A DNA stretch of 64,000 nucleotides from Spirochaetes bacterium GWF1_51_8 (lineage in GTDB: Bacteria; Spirochaetota; Brevinematia; Brevinematales; GWF1-51-8). The position numbers and the translations under genes were made by a program. This document shows, in pieces, positions 1 to 7,142 of this stretch. Each line of letters opens with the position of its first letter. Positions within the stretch are counted from its first letter, which is position 1. The stretch covers positions 28,812 to 92,811 of the forward strand of contig MIBE01000053.1 of the NCBI GenBank assembly GCA_001829415.1. The letters run 5' to 3'. Below the pieces are notes generated by a model. The model was given only the letters and a program-made list of their open reading frames with translations. It ran no database searches and was not told where the DNA came from.

Positions 1-1308
1 CCGCCGTTCATCACCAGTACCCTTCAGCAGGCGTCCAATACCGTGCTCGGTTTCTCGTCCACCCGCACGATGATGATCGCTCAGGAACTCTACGAAGGTA
101 TCAACCTGAAGAATACGCGCACGGGTTTGATCACATATATGCGTACGGACTCGACCCGTATCTCGCCGATAGCGATGGAAGCGGTGCGGAAGTATGTCGC
201 CGAGACGTTCGGCGGGGACTACCTGCCTTCCGAGCCGAACCTCTACGCGAACAAGCGTACCGCGCAGGACGCTCACGAGGCGATCCGTCCGAGCGATGTT
301 CTCCTGCATCCCGACGAGATAAAAAAGTACCTTTCCGCCGACCAGTATAAACTCTACAACCTGATCTGGAGACGTTTCGTCGCCTCGCAGATGACGCAGT
401 CGAAGAGCGAAACCTACACTATCGAAGTGACGAACGGCGACAAGCTCTTTACCGCGTCCGACTCTCATACCGTGTTCGAAGGGCATCAGGCGGTATACCA
501 GTTCTCGAAGTCGAAGAAGGAGAAGCCGTTACCCCGCGACCTGAAGGCAGGGGACGCGCTCGCGACCTCAAATATCGCGAAGGACCAGAAGTTTACCGAG
601 CCCCCGGCGCGTTATACCGACGCATCGCTTGTCAAGACGATGGAAGAACTTGGGATAGGACGGCCGTCCACCTACGCGCCGACCATCTTCACCCTGACCA
701 AACGCTACTATATCAATAAATCCGGAAAGAGCCTCGTCCCGACCGAACTGGGGCGGGTAGTCAATAAACTGCTTGTCGATAACTTTCCCGATCTCATCAA
801 TGTCGGATTCACCGCGCGGATGGAAGACGAACTCGACGACGTGGAAGACGGAGCCAAGGAATGGAAGGGAGTCGTCCGCCACTTCTACGAGCCGTTCACC
901 AAGGTGCTGACTAAGGCCTATGCCGAGATCGACAACCTGAAGGGCAGTTTCGACGAAGAGACCGAGTATGTCTGCGAGAAGTGCGGCAAGAAGATGCTGA
1001 AGAAACTCGGGCGTTTCGGGTACTTCCTCGCGTGCTCGGGGTGGCCGGAGTGCCGTAACGCCAAACCGTTACCGCTCGGGAAATGCCCCAAGTGCGAGAC
1101 AGGACAGGTGGTGAAGAAAAAGGGCGGGCGCGGGAAGTTTTTCTACGGGTGCTCGACCTATCCGGCATGCGACTTCGCGAGCTTCCTCGAACCCTCGGGC
1201 GAAGCTTGTCCCAACGACGGAAGCGTACTTTTCAAAAAGCGCGAGAAGGGCGAAACAAAACTAATTTGTCTTAAAGAAGGATGCGGATATGAGAAAGCTT
1301 CGGAATAG
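1..1308 (+). CDS. topA: DNA topoisomerase I, 3' part (5' end outside window)
   Basis: Type IA topoisomerase that relaxes negative supercoils by cutting one strand through a tyrosine. The reading frame is open from base 1, so the ORF-track start at 43 is internal; the first residues read PPFITSTLQQ, a well-known TopA stretch. The active-site tyrosine motif GLITYMRTDSTR lies near the start, and GIGRPSTYAPT follows. The C-terminus has three topoisomerase zinc-ribbon units: a first with CEKCGKKM and CSGWPEC, a second with CPKC and CSTYPAC, and a third with one Cys before NDGS plus CLKEGC. The stop lies 20 bases inside the next gene, suggesting coupled expression. Roughly the N-terminal TOPRIM half is missing because of the window edge. 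Identification is firm. Confidence 0.97.
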   Translation, partial: PPFITSTLQQASNTVLGFSSTRTMMIAQELYEGINLKNTRTGLITYMRTDSTRISPIAMEAVRKYVAETFGGDYLPSEPNLYANKRTAQDAHEAIRPSDVLLHPDEIKKYLSADQYKLYNLIWRRFVASQMTQSKSETYTIEVTNGDKLFTASDSHTVFEGHQAVYQFSKSKKEKPLPRDLKAGDALATSNIAKDQKFTEPPARYTDASLVKTMEELGIGRPSTYAPTIFTLTKRYYINKSGKSLVPTELGRVVNKLLVDNFPDLINVGFTARMEDELDDVEDGAKEWKGVVRHFYEPFTKVLTKAYAEIDNLKGSFDEETEYVCEKCGKKMLKKLGRFGYFLACSGWPECRNAKPLPLGKCPKCETGQVVKKKGGRGKFFYGCSTYPACDFASFLEPSGEACPNDGSVLFKKREKGETKLICLKEGCGYEKASE

Positions 1309-2578
1309 CCTAATCTTTATTTTTTTATTCAGCGGGTCGGTGTTCGGTGTGAACGCCACGATCAACGAGATCGACGCGCCGATCTATAAAAACCCCATGC
1401 CGGAGGCCCCGATGGGCAATCTCCAGATCGGGATGAATGTTAAGATCGAGAAGGAGCAGGGCGACTATTACCTGATCTCGAACGGATGGCTGAGGGGATG
1501 GATTGCGAAAAAGTCCCTGACGCCGTTTACCCCGGTCTATTCCAATGTCAAGGAAAAGATCATTCTCGGAAGCAGGATATACACCGAGGGCGAAAAGAAC
1601 TACCTTGTCTATTACTATAACAACACGGTTTACAAAATGGATATCGTCACCCACCAGATCGTAAACGCCGTCGAAGTCGGCCCGATCAACGCTCTTCATG
1701 CGTCGCACCACGGGGAGTACTTTCTTGTCGAGGGCGCTTACACCAACGAAACCGATATCTACACCTACCGCGTGCTCAACCTGAAAAGCGGCAAGATCGT
1801 GTTTGTCGGGGTGTTCGATCACGATAAATCCTATGTCTTCTCCATCGATTTCTCCGGCAACGACCGTTATTTCGTAATGAGCTGTAAGCACGGCGAGAAG
1901 AAATCCGCGGCTGTTTTCGAAACCGAACGGGGCGAATTTATTTCTTACGCCAACCAGATCGAGAATGTGGAATGGCTGAGCAACACGCTGGTGATGAACA
2001 ACAAGGATTATTTCTGGGCGTGTGATTTCGATAAAAAATCCGGCGATCCGAATATGAGCTTCCGTCCCGAATTTCAGCTTACCGCTGTCAGCAAGGACTG
2101 GATTGTCGAGGGTGTGGTCGAATACGAGATTTTCGGGAAAAGTATCTATATCAATACCAAGAAGGGCGTGCTGTCGTTCAACACGGTGACCAAGGAACTC
2201 GGCGCCACGCCGTATAACGGGCTTCTGATCGACTCGTCGGGCGGGTACAACTACTTCCTGACCGCGTCCGGCGGAAATATGAAAGACGTCGCGAAAAACG
2301 TCCTGTTGAAGGAATTCGCCGGGGGAAAACCCCAGTATAAGTTCGAAATGTTTATCAAGGACAGCATCCTTTACTTCCAGACGAAAGATAAGATCGAGTC
2401 GCTGTACCTGTATAACCCCGCGATGAACTATACCTATAAGTACAAGACTATCAGCGAAGTAATGGCATGGAACGAGCAGGGCATCATCGCGGAAAGTTTC
2501 GGCGATAAGAACGTCATCATGATCGCGATAGAGAACCCGATGGAAAAAAAGTTTTCTTTCCTCGTGCTGAAGGACTGA
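1289..2578 (+). CDS. Secreted protein with SH3-like N-terminal domain and propeller-like body
   Basis: A 429-residue protein of unknown function. The N-terminus (MRKLRNSLIFIFLFSGSVFG) is a signal peptide. Residues about 30-80 look like a bacterial SH3 domain (APIYKNPMPEAPMG, then GWLRGWIAKKSLT), a fold often used to bind peptidoglycan or peptides in the envelope. The rest alternates short beta-rich segments such as YLVYYYNNTVYKMDI and YFVMSCKHG, which resembles a WD40/YVTN-type propeller, though no clear repeat signature is visible. The start overlaps the 3' end of topA by 20 bases, so it probably relies on topA transcription. It converges on the minus-strand gene ending at 2586 with only 7 bases between them. 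An envelope location is an inference from the signal peptide. Confidence 0.75.
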   Translation: MRKLRNSLIFIFLFSGSVFGVNATINEIDAPIYKNPMPEAPMGNLQIGMNVKIEKEQGDYYLISNGWLRGWIAKKSLTPFTPVYSNVKEKIILGSRIYTEGEKNYLVYYYNNTVYKMDIVTHQIVNAVEVGPINALHASHHGEYFLVEGAYTNETDIYTYRVLNLKSGKIVFVGVFDHDKSYVFSIDFSGNDRYFVMSCKHGEKKSAAVFETERGEFISYANQIENVEWLSNTLVMNNKDYFWACDFDKKSGDPNMSFRPEFQLTAVSKDWIVEGVVEYEIFGKSIYINTKKGVLSFNTVTKELGATPYNGLLIDSSGGYNYFLTASGGNMKDVAKNVLLKEFAGGKPQYKFEMFIKDSILYFQTKDKIESLYLYNPAMNYTYKYKTISEVMAWNEQGIIAESFGDKNVIMIAIENPMEKKFSFLVLKD

Positions 2579-2585
2579 ACGGGAA

Positions 2586-3362
2586 TTAGTTTTTGATAAA
2601 AAGGAATTTCCTCGACAGCTCGATCGTCTTCTTGTCGATCGATGTCGCGCGGATATAAATGAAATAAGAACCGGATTTCAGCCGGTCTTTATCGGCCTGC
2701 TCCTGCGGTTTCCAATACACCTCGTAACTTCCCTGAGTGAAATATTTCTGTTTGACTATGTAATGCACAATCGTGCCCCATTCGTCGTACACGATCATAT
2801 CGATAGTCGCGGGAATATGAAGCTTGAACTGCGCCGTCAGGTTTGTCATCCCGTAAAAGCAGAGTTCGGGGTAGATCGTGAAGTCTTCCTGCTTGATCAC
2901 CTCGCGGGGAATACGTTTGAACCCCAGAGAAAAAAGCTGGAGGTTGGTGCCGTGAAACTCCGCGACAAGGTAAATATTCTTATGAAAGATATTGGTCAGA
3001 CTGAGCGTGCCGGATTGGGTGAAGACTTTTTTTATAAGAATCTCGTCACTGATGGAGTCCCGGACAGTTAAGGTGAGCGAGGAGTCGGTGGACGAGTTCT
3101 CGATATTGACGAACGCGTTTTCCGGGAGGAAGTCTTCGCCGGTGAAAACGTCGTAGGTGCGGAGCCACGAGTTCGTCGGGTCGGACGCCTGCACGTAATT
3201 GCCCTTGACGGAAATGTTTTCATAGTCGAGGAACGAGGCATAGGGGTTTTCCGGTGAAACCTTGAATTTGATCACGTTGTTCGCCGCCCACTGGAAGGCG
3301 GATAATGTTCCGGCGATCAGGACGCCCGCGATTGTCAGGAGCAATAGGGAAGTCCGTCTCAT
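2586..3362 (-). CDS. Secreted protein with FlgD-Ig-like C-terminal domain
   Basis: A 258-residue exported protein; the N-terminus MRRTSLLLLTIAGVLIAGTLSAF is a signal peptide or single anchor. The last 80 or so residues follow the FlgD-type Ig-like pattern: a strand with VYDEWGTIVHYI, a later YEVYWKP, then LKSGSYFIYIRA and a final basic strand. In secreted proteins this domain usually sits at the C-terminus and is linked to surface attachment or assembly. The middle is beta-rich and unassigned. Its start overlaps the stop of the upstream membrane-protein gene by four bases (ATGA), so the two are translationally coupled. It is the last gene of the minus-strand operon that begins at 5342. Confidence 0.7.
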   Translation of the reverse strand: MRRTSLLLLTIAGVLIAGTLSAFQWAANNVIKFKVSPENPYASFLDYENISVKGNYVQASDPTNSWLRTYDVFTGEDFLPENAFVNIENSSTDSSLTLTVRDSISDEILIKKVFTQSGTLSLTNIFHKNIYLVAEFHGTNLQLFSLGFKRIPREVIKQEDFTIYPELCFYGMTNLTAQFKLHIPATIDMIVYDEWGTIVHYIVKQKYFTQGSYEVYWKPQEQADKDRLKSGSYFIYIRATSIDKKTIELSRKFLFIKN

Positions 3363-4417
3363 TTCTCATGCTCCGACTGGCCGATATAATGTTCGATCCA
3401 TTGCAGGTTCTTCTCGGTCTTCGTATCCTCGTCGGTCTCTTCGTCCTCGGACATCTTCGGACTCTGCGGGATATCGACCACCAGCTTGCCGTCCAGCCTC
3501 TTCAGCCGCGAGGCGTTCGATTTCAGGTATCTCATGACCCGCCTGTCGATAATGAACACGAGGAGACCCAGCCCGAAGAAGAGAAGCGTTTTCAGGATGA
3601 CAAGTAGGTAGCTCACGAAACTGCGCGCGGGGTAAAGGATGCCCGCGTAGCCCAGGCTATTTCCCTCGACGGCGATCGGGATTTTCTTCAGGATATTCAG
3701 CCCGCTGTGGATCTCGTCGTTGTTCTGCAATGTGTCCTTATAGAGCCGGAAGTCGTCGATAGAGAACAGGTCGTTACGTAATAAGGTGTCGCCGATATAG
3801 ACGAACGCCGGAAGGGGCTGGCCGATCACTTCGCCCGAAATGGCGGTGAAATCGAAGAGCGCGATGATCTGGAAGTTGATATCGAGCACAGGGTCTTTGC
3901 CCTGCAGGACAAGCCCGTAAAGGTTGTTGAAGTTCTTCGCGTAGATATTGTTGGTATAGTTGTAAAACTCCACCGAGAAACTTTCCGAGCCGGACTTATA
4001 GATAACGTTCATTTTTTTATCGATGATGATGAGGTCTTTGAAATCCGCGAACGGGCTGAAGTACTCGTGAGTGATATCCCCGATCTCGGTCAGTTCGCGC
4101 GAGAGGACGTAGGAAAATATCTGGTCGTAGAAACGCTGGGTCGAGGCATATCCCTCGAGAGTCGCGATCCGGATATGGAATATCTCCTTTAGGCTGCTCT
4201 GGAACTTCTGGACCTTTGCTACCGTTTCGCTGAAATAGGGATCGGTCAGGATGAACTCCTTGATGCCCGAGTAGACCGATGCCACTCCCGCGGAGATCGG
4301 GTTGCTCTCAGCGAGAGCCTTGCCGTCGCCGATTGCCTCGTACACGAATATATTGACAACAAAGACGATGAGAACAACGAAGAAAAAAATCTTTACACCG
4401 AGATATACCCTGTTCAT
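3359..4417 (-). CDS. Two-TM membrane protein with large extracytoplasmic domain
   Basis: A 352-residue protein with a transmembrane helix at residues about 7-27 (GVKIFFFVVLIVFVVNIFVY) and a second near 270-292 (LLVILKTLLFFGLGLLVFII). The 240 residues between them should face the periplasm. Their mix of helix, then DLIIIDKKMNVIYKSG and further beta segments, resembles dCACHE-like sensors of chemoreceptors and kinases. No HAMP, kinase, GGDEF or methyl-accepting domain follows, only about 60 charged, acidic residues in the cytoplasm. It overlaps aroK by four bases upstream and the FlgD-Ig protein by four downstream. A sensor function is inference; the topology is what the sequence shows. Confidence 0.65.
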   Translation of the reverse strand: MNRVYLGVKIFFFVVLIVFVVNIFVYEAIGDGKALAESNPISAGVASVYSGIKEFILTDPYFSETVAKVQKFQSSLKEIFHIRIATLEGYASTQRFYDQIFSYVLSRELTEIGDITHEYFSPFADFKDLIIIDKKMNVIYKSGSESFSVEFYNYTNNIYAKNFNNLYGLVLQGKDPVLDINFQIIALFDFTAISGEVIGQPLPAFVYIGDTLLRNDLFSIDDFRLYKDTLQNNDEIHSGLNILKKIPIAVEGNSLGYAGILYPARSFVSYLLVILKTLLFFGLGLLVFIIDRRVMRYLKSNASRLKRLDGKLVVDIPQSPKMSEDEETDEDTKTEKNLQWIEHYIGQSEHEK

Positions 4418-4929
4418 ACACCCGCCTTTTTTTCAATCTTCATCATGATCTGCCGGACACATTCGTTAATACTGTTTTTCCCGGTGTCTATGGTCATCAT
4501 CGCGACTTCTTCGTAGAACGCGCGCCGTTTATCCATCAGCTCGACTATTTCCGTCATCGGATCTTTCCCTGTCAGCGACGGCCTATTCGAGTCGAGATGA
4601 ATCCGTTCGAAAATCACGTTCGGGCCGGCGGTCAGGTAGACGCAAAACCCGCTGTTTCGGACAACCGCCCGATTCTCCGGTTTCAGCACCATTCCGCCCC
4701 CGGTGGAAATGACCGTATTCCCCACGGATGAGACCCTGACAAGAACACCCGCTTCGATCTCACGGAACTTCGCCTCGCCCAAACGCGAGAATATCTCCGG
4801 GACGGGCATCCCGGCCTCACGGACTATCTCGTCGTCGGTATCGACAAACTCGTAATCCAGCCTATCCGCGAGAGTCCGCCCGATAGCCGTCTTTCCGGTG
4901 CCCCGGTACCCGACAAATATGATGTTCAT
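4414..4929 (-). CDS. aroK: Shikimate kinase
   Basis: Phosphorylates shikimate at the 3-hydroxyl in the chorismate pathway, in the cytoplasm. The P-loop GYRGTGKTAIGR is at residues 6-17, the shikimate-binding DTDDEI follows near residue 32, and the family GGG (ISTGGGMVL) near 77. Length is 171 residues, normal for the family. I chose the ATG at 4929 rather than the ORF-track start at 5064: the product then begins MNIIFVGYRGTG as expected, and the 45 extra residues are out-of-frame reading of the upstream gene. It overlaps both neighbours by four bases, so the operon is tightly coupled. There is no link to other aromatic genes here. Confidence 0.92.
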   Translation of the reverse strand: MNIIFVGYRGTGKTAIGRTLADRLDYEFVDTDDEIVREAGMPVPEIFSRLGEAKFREIEAGVLVRVSSVGNTVISTGGGMVLKPENRAVVRNSGFCVYLTAGPNVIFERIHLDSNRPSLTGKDPMTEIVELMDKRRAFYEEVAMMTIDTGKNSINECVRQIMMKIEKKAGV

Positions 4930-5342
4930 GCCGAGGGCCTCATTCCCGCCAGCATTACGATATTCCCCCCGACAATCAAGAGGAGGGTGATGCCGCCGAT
5001 CAGGAACAGGCGGTACTTGATATACTCGAAGTCCGTTTCGGGCAAGGCTTTCCCGATACCGCATTCCGGAGCGACCTCGTCATAACGGAAAATCACGGTC
5101 GACGGGAGCTTCTTGCCGCTGAGGGCGAGAAGGTTCGGATCGGGCTCGGAGAGATGTTTCAGGTGCGAGAATTGGAGCCGCATATTCTCGATCTCTACCT
5201 GCAATTCTTTCTTCTCGATCTCCATCCGGTATATCCGGTCGATCTTTTCGAGGTTGTCCATGATTCCCCCCTTGCTGAAAGTAAACGCAAAGAGGATATA
5301 GATCGCGATCGCGTTGAATACCGCGAGAAATACATACTTCAT
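4926..5342 (-). CDS. Small membrane protein with coiled coil, FtsB/DivIC-like N-terminus
   Basis: A 138-residue protein with an N-terminal helix (VFLAVFNAIAIYILFAFTFS), then a predicted coiled coil around residues 29-65 (IDRIYRMEIEKKELQVEIEN). That arrangement is typical of septum formation initiators FtsB and DivIC. Unlike those, it has a second C-terminal hydrophobic helix (LFLIGGITLLLIVGGNIVML), so it may be a spirochaete variant or an unrelated protein. The stop overlaps the aroK start by four bases. It is the first gene of the operon reading down to 2586. The division role is a guess from architecture only. Confidence 0.55.
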   Translation of the reverse strand: MKYVFLAVFNAIAIYILFAFTFSKGGIMDNLEKIDRIYRMEIEKKELQVEIENMRLQFSHLKHLSEPDPNLLALSGKKLPSTVIFRYDEVAPECGIGKALPETDFEYIKYRLFLIGGITLLLIVGGNIVMLAGMRPSA

Positions 5343-5444
5343 AGGCCATCCTTGTTCAGGCTATATTATGTTTCGGCATAAAATAAGAGGGATTTAGGTT
5401 TAACGCGGAACAAGTAAAAAATATTCAACGGCCCCCTTTTTCTC

Positions 5445-5473
5445 TTGACAGAAACGCCCCGTGGGATTATGTT
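5445..5473 (+). promoter_or_regulatory. Putative sigma70 promoter (copy 1 of a repeated promoter block)
   Basis: TTGACA at 5445-5450 and TATGTT at 5468-5473, spacer 17. The 28 bases from 5442 match 6817-6844 at 25 positions, including most of the spacer. No intact gene starts just downstream; only the remnant at 5486-5641 follows. Confidence 0.45.
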
Positions 5474-5485
5474 CTGAGAATATAA

Positions 5486-5641
5486 AAATTTGAGTATTTT
5501 GTCGGCAATGGTGATTATGAAGGTTTCGAGGTATGTGAAGCCGTGGAAATTTATCCCGCGAGGAACGCGTACGCTGATCGCAATAAAAAAGGTGAAATAG
5601 TGATAGAACATGCAGATTTCTTTATAAAAGAAGCCCCGTAA
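5486..5641 (+). pseudogene. Probable C-terminal remnant of a protein gene
   Basis: A 51-codon open stretch between TAA at 5483 and TAA at 5639 that lacks a usable start codon and ribosome site but has protein-like composition: it contains DYEGFEVCEAVEIYPARNA, then a charged NKKGEIVIEHADFF and ends IKEAP. I do not recognise the family. It follows a promoter-like block and its last codons form part of the terminator hairpin that serves the opposite-strand lipoprotein gene. The most economical reading is that a gene was truncated from its 5' side. It could also be chance coding-like sequence. Confidence 0.35.
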
Positions 5642-5659
5642 ATATTCTTACGGGGCTTC
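5630..5659 (-). terminator. Rho-independent terminator of the lipoprotein gene
   Basis: A perfect 12-bp stem (GAAGCCCCGTAA / TTACGGGGCTTC) around a 6-base loop. On the minus strand it is followed by TTTTAT, fitting termination after the gene that stops at 5682. Confidence 0.85.
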
Positions 5660-5681
5660 GGTTTAATTAAAAGCTATTAGA

Positions 5682-6407
5682 TTACTGCTTCACATACTGA
5701 CTGCCGCACAGCGCGGGAACATTTGTACCGCTAACAAGGAGAAAGTTACCTATCTTCAAGAAATACTGGACAGATCCCATATCGAAGGAATGCCAGTCAT
5801 CCGAAGAAGTATTTGTCCAATTCAGAACGGTACCCACGGGCGGCGCAGACGGATTCGCGTAATAAACGCCGACTCCGTTTGTCGAAGTGAAATTGGTCGC
5901 ATCCGAAATGGTAATATTTGAGGTTGTCGAAGTCAAGACCATGAAATTGGAATTGATAATATTTGTGCCGTTTTCAGTTCTGGAAGAATAGCCGAAGTTC
6001 TTATATACACCCGACCAGCCCGAACCGCTAACCAGCACAAAGATGTTTCCCGTACTGTAATAGAGGTTATTACCGTCAATAAAAGCGATGTTCTTTTCCG
6101 TGAAAACATTCGTGTAGCCGTCGCTTAAAAGGTTGTTCAGTATCAGAGTATCTGTGATAAAAACGTAGGCACCGGAGTTGGTGCTGACCGATACGCCCTT
6201 TAGGATCCGCGTATAATTATTGTCAGCGCCGAAAGCATAGGTGTTCGTATAACTGCTATAATAATAATTCACCCATGTTCCGATTATAGACGCCACAGAG
6301 GGGGTTCCCCCGCCCGGAGTAGTACTTGCAGCCGGAGCACATGCCATAACCATCACCCCCATCAATACCAACATCAAAAAACTTGTGAGAGAAAGCATTT
6401 TTCTCAT
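5682..6407 (-). CDS. Putative lipoprotein of unknown function
   Basis: A 241-residue exported protein. The N-terminus MRKMLSLTSFLMLVLMGVMVMAC is a lipoprotein signal; the lipobox is VMAC, weaker than canonical but usual for spirochaetes, which tolerate relaxed lipoboxes. A Thr/Pro/Gly linker follows, and the mature body is rich in Asn, Thr, Ser and Tyr, with segments such as IIGTWVNYYYSSYTNTYAF. GTW near the start followed by alternating beta strands resembles lipocalin-like or DUF5004-type lipoproteins, but I cannot assign a family. It stands alone between a consensus promoter and a strong terminator, so it is a monocistronic, probably well-expressed surface or periplasmic lipoprotein. Confidence 0.7.
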   Translation of the reverse strand: MRKMLSLTSFLMLVLMGVMVMACAPAASTTPGGGTPSVASIIGTWVNYYYSSYTNTYAFGADNNYTRILKGVSVSTNSGAYVFITDTLILNNLLSDGYTNVFTEKNIAFIDGNNLYYSTGNIFVLVSGSGWSGVYKNFGYSSRTENGTNIINSNFMVLTSTTSNITISDATNFTSTNGVGVYYANPSAPPVGTVLNWTNTSSDDWHSFDMGSVQYFLKIGNFLLVSGTNVPALCGSQYVKQ

Positions 6408-6453
6408 AAAAAACCTCCTGGAAAATTTTAAAACATTTCAGATATTTTGTCGT

Positions 6454-6482
6454 ATTATACTGAATCACCTTTTTTTTGTCAA
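6454..6482 (-). promoter_or_regulatory. Consensus sigma70 promoter of the lipoprotein gene
   Basis: On the minus strand TTGACA, 17 bases, TATAAT: a perfect consensus, 47 bases upstream of the start codon at 6407. AGGAGG follows as the ribosome site. Confidence 0.85.
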
Positions 6483-6816
6483 TATGATTCCTTGAAATAT
6501 TGGAAATAATTCACGATACTGATGTCATTCAATGCAATCCCAATAACGCAAAAAAGATTGATGTTATTTAAAACAGGGAATGGACGGGGGAAACTTATTA
6601 GGGAATGGAGAAAATCAGCAAATCTATCCAAATATGATCGCACATGCGAATCCTATTCCCTGAAAGGAATCTTCCGCGAATACACTGAATATCGCCGCGG
6701 AAGCGGCGAACTTTCCGCCGGATTTTTTCATCCGAAACACAATTTGCCTGCGGCAGGCGCTATTCCCGTTTTACGAAATGGGTTTTACGCAAACGCTAAG
6801 ACACAAACACTGAATC
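6483..6816. other. Non-coding stretch with small inverted repeats
   Basis: No convincing gene. The 107-codon ORF at 6522 lacks a ribosome site and has no protein-like pattern. Two short hairpins are visible: CGCCGC/GCGGCG at 6693-6708 and GCCTG/CAGGC at 6746-6758. The stretch acgctaagacacaaacac belongs to a style of low-information intergenic text that recurs at 13.6-14.1 and 17.7 kb. Confidence 0.5.
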
Positions 6817-6819
6817 CTC

Positions 6820-6848
6820 TTGACAGAAACGCACAGCGGGATTAAAAT
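6820..6848 (+). promoter_or_regulatory. Sigma70 promoter for the rsgA-like leader operon (copy 2 of repeated block)
   Basis: TTGACA at 6820-6825 and TAAAAT at 6843-6848, spacer 17. Transcription would begin near 6855, giving a leader of roughly 280 bases before the GTPase gene. The spacer sequence is shared with the promoter at 5445. Confidence 0.7.
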
Positions 6849-6878
6849 TAATCTCAAAATAAATTGAAGGAGCATTGG

Positions 6879-6926
6879 ATGAGTGTCCGAATAGTCCGAT
6901 TTTTTAACCGGAAGGTTATGTTCTAA
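6879..6926 (+). CDS. Putative 15-residue leader peptide
   Basis: ATG at 6879 preceded at good spacing by GAAGGAG (6866-6872), encoding MSVRIVRFFNRKVMF and a TAA stop at 6924-6926. It lies about 25 bases after the predicted transcription start and directly before a GGAGG that can be sequestered by a downstream TCCTCC. Short basic ORFs in this position upstream of ribosome-protection or rRNA-modification genes commonly act as translation sensors. There is no homology evidence; the call rests on position, ribosome site and the structured leader after it. Confidence 0.5.
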   Translation: MSVRIVRFFNRKVMF

Positions 6927-7138
6927 CGGAGGACACCGGCTCTTGAAGGCCTGATTTTATATTGTACACCCTTCTTTAGGCGGTTCCTCCGCGTGTGGTC
7001 GTTTCCGAAGGATTAATTAAGGAGATGACTACTTGTGATCATTTCCAATGATACAATAGAGATGACTACTTGTGGTCATTTCAATTGCTATTAAAAAGGA
7101 ATGACCACTGTTAGCGTATTTAATGGAGGAATCGAGTC
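6927..7138 (+). promoter_or_regulatory. Structured leader with repeated mini-ORFs and alternative hairpins
   Basis: CGGAGGA (6927-6933) can pair with TCCTCCG (6985-6991). Two 24-base near-identical repeats (7022-7045 and 7059-7082, one difference) each begin their ATG right after GAG and encode MTTCDHFQ and MTTCGHFNCY; each can fold on itself. GTGGTCATT (7072-7080) can instead pair perfectly with AATGACCAC (7100-7108), so the two structures exclude one another. A third partial copy (GTGTGGTCGTTTCC) lies near 6992-7006. The GTPase ribosome site GGAGG at 7125-7129 follows. This layout suggests translation-dependent attenuation. Confidence 0.5.
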
Positions 7139-7142
7139 ATGA
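7101..7142 (+). CDS. Mini-ORF overlapping the rsgA-like start
   Basis: ATG at 7101 directly after AAAAAGGA encodes 13 residues (MTTVSVFNGGIES), and its TGA overlaps the GTPase ATG as ATGA at 7139-7142. The GGAGG of the GTPase lies within this ORF. It starts MTT like the two upstream repeat ORFs. The ribosome site is too close to the ATG to be ideal, so translation is uncertain; if used, it would couple to the GTPase. Confidence 0.3.
   Translation: MTTVSVFNGGIES

Noticed and set aside
5366-5611. 81-codon minus-strand ORF
   Set aside because: No ribosome site; overlaps the coding-like fragment on the other strand and the promoter block.
6522-6845. 107-codon ORF upstream of the rsgA-like promoter
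   Set aside because: No ribosome site, no recognisable protein pattern, overlaps small inverted repeats and runs into the promoter at 6820.
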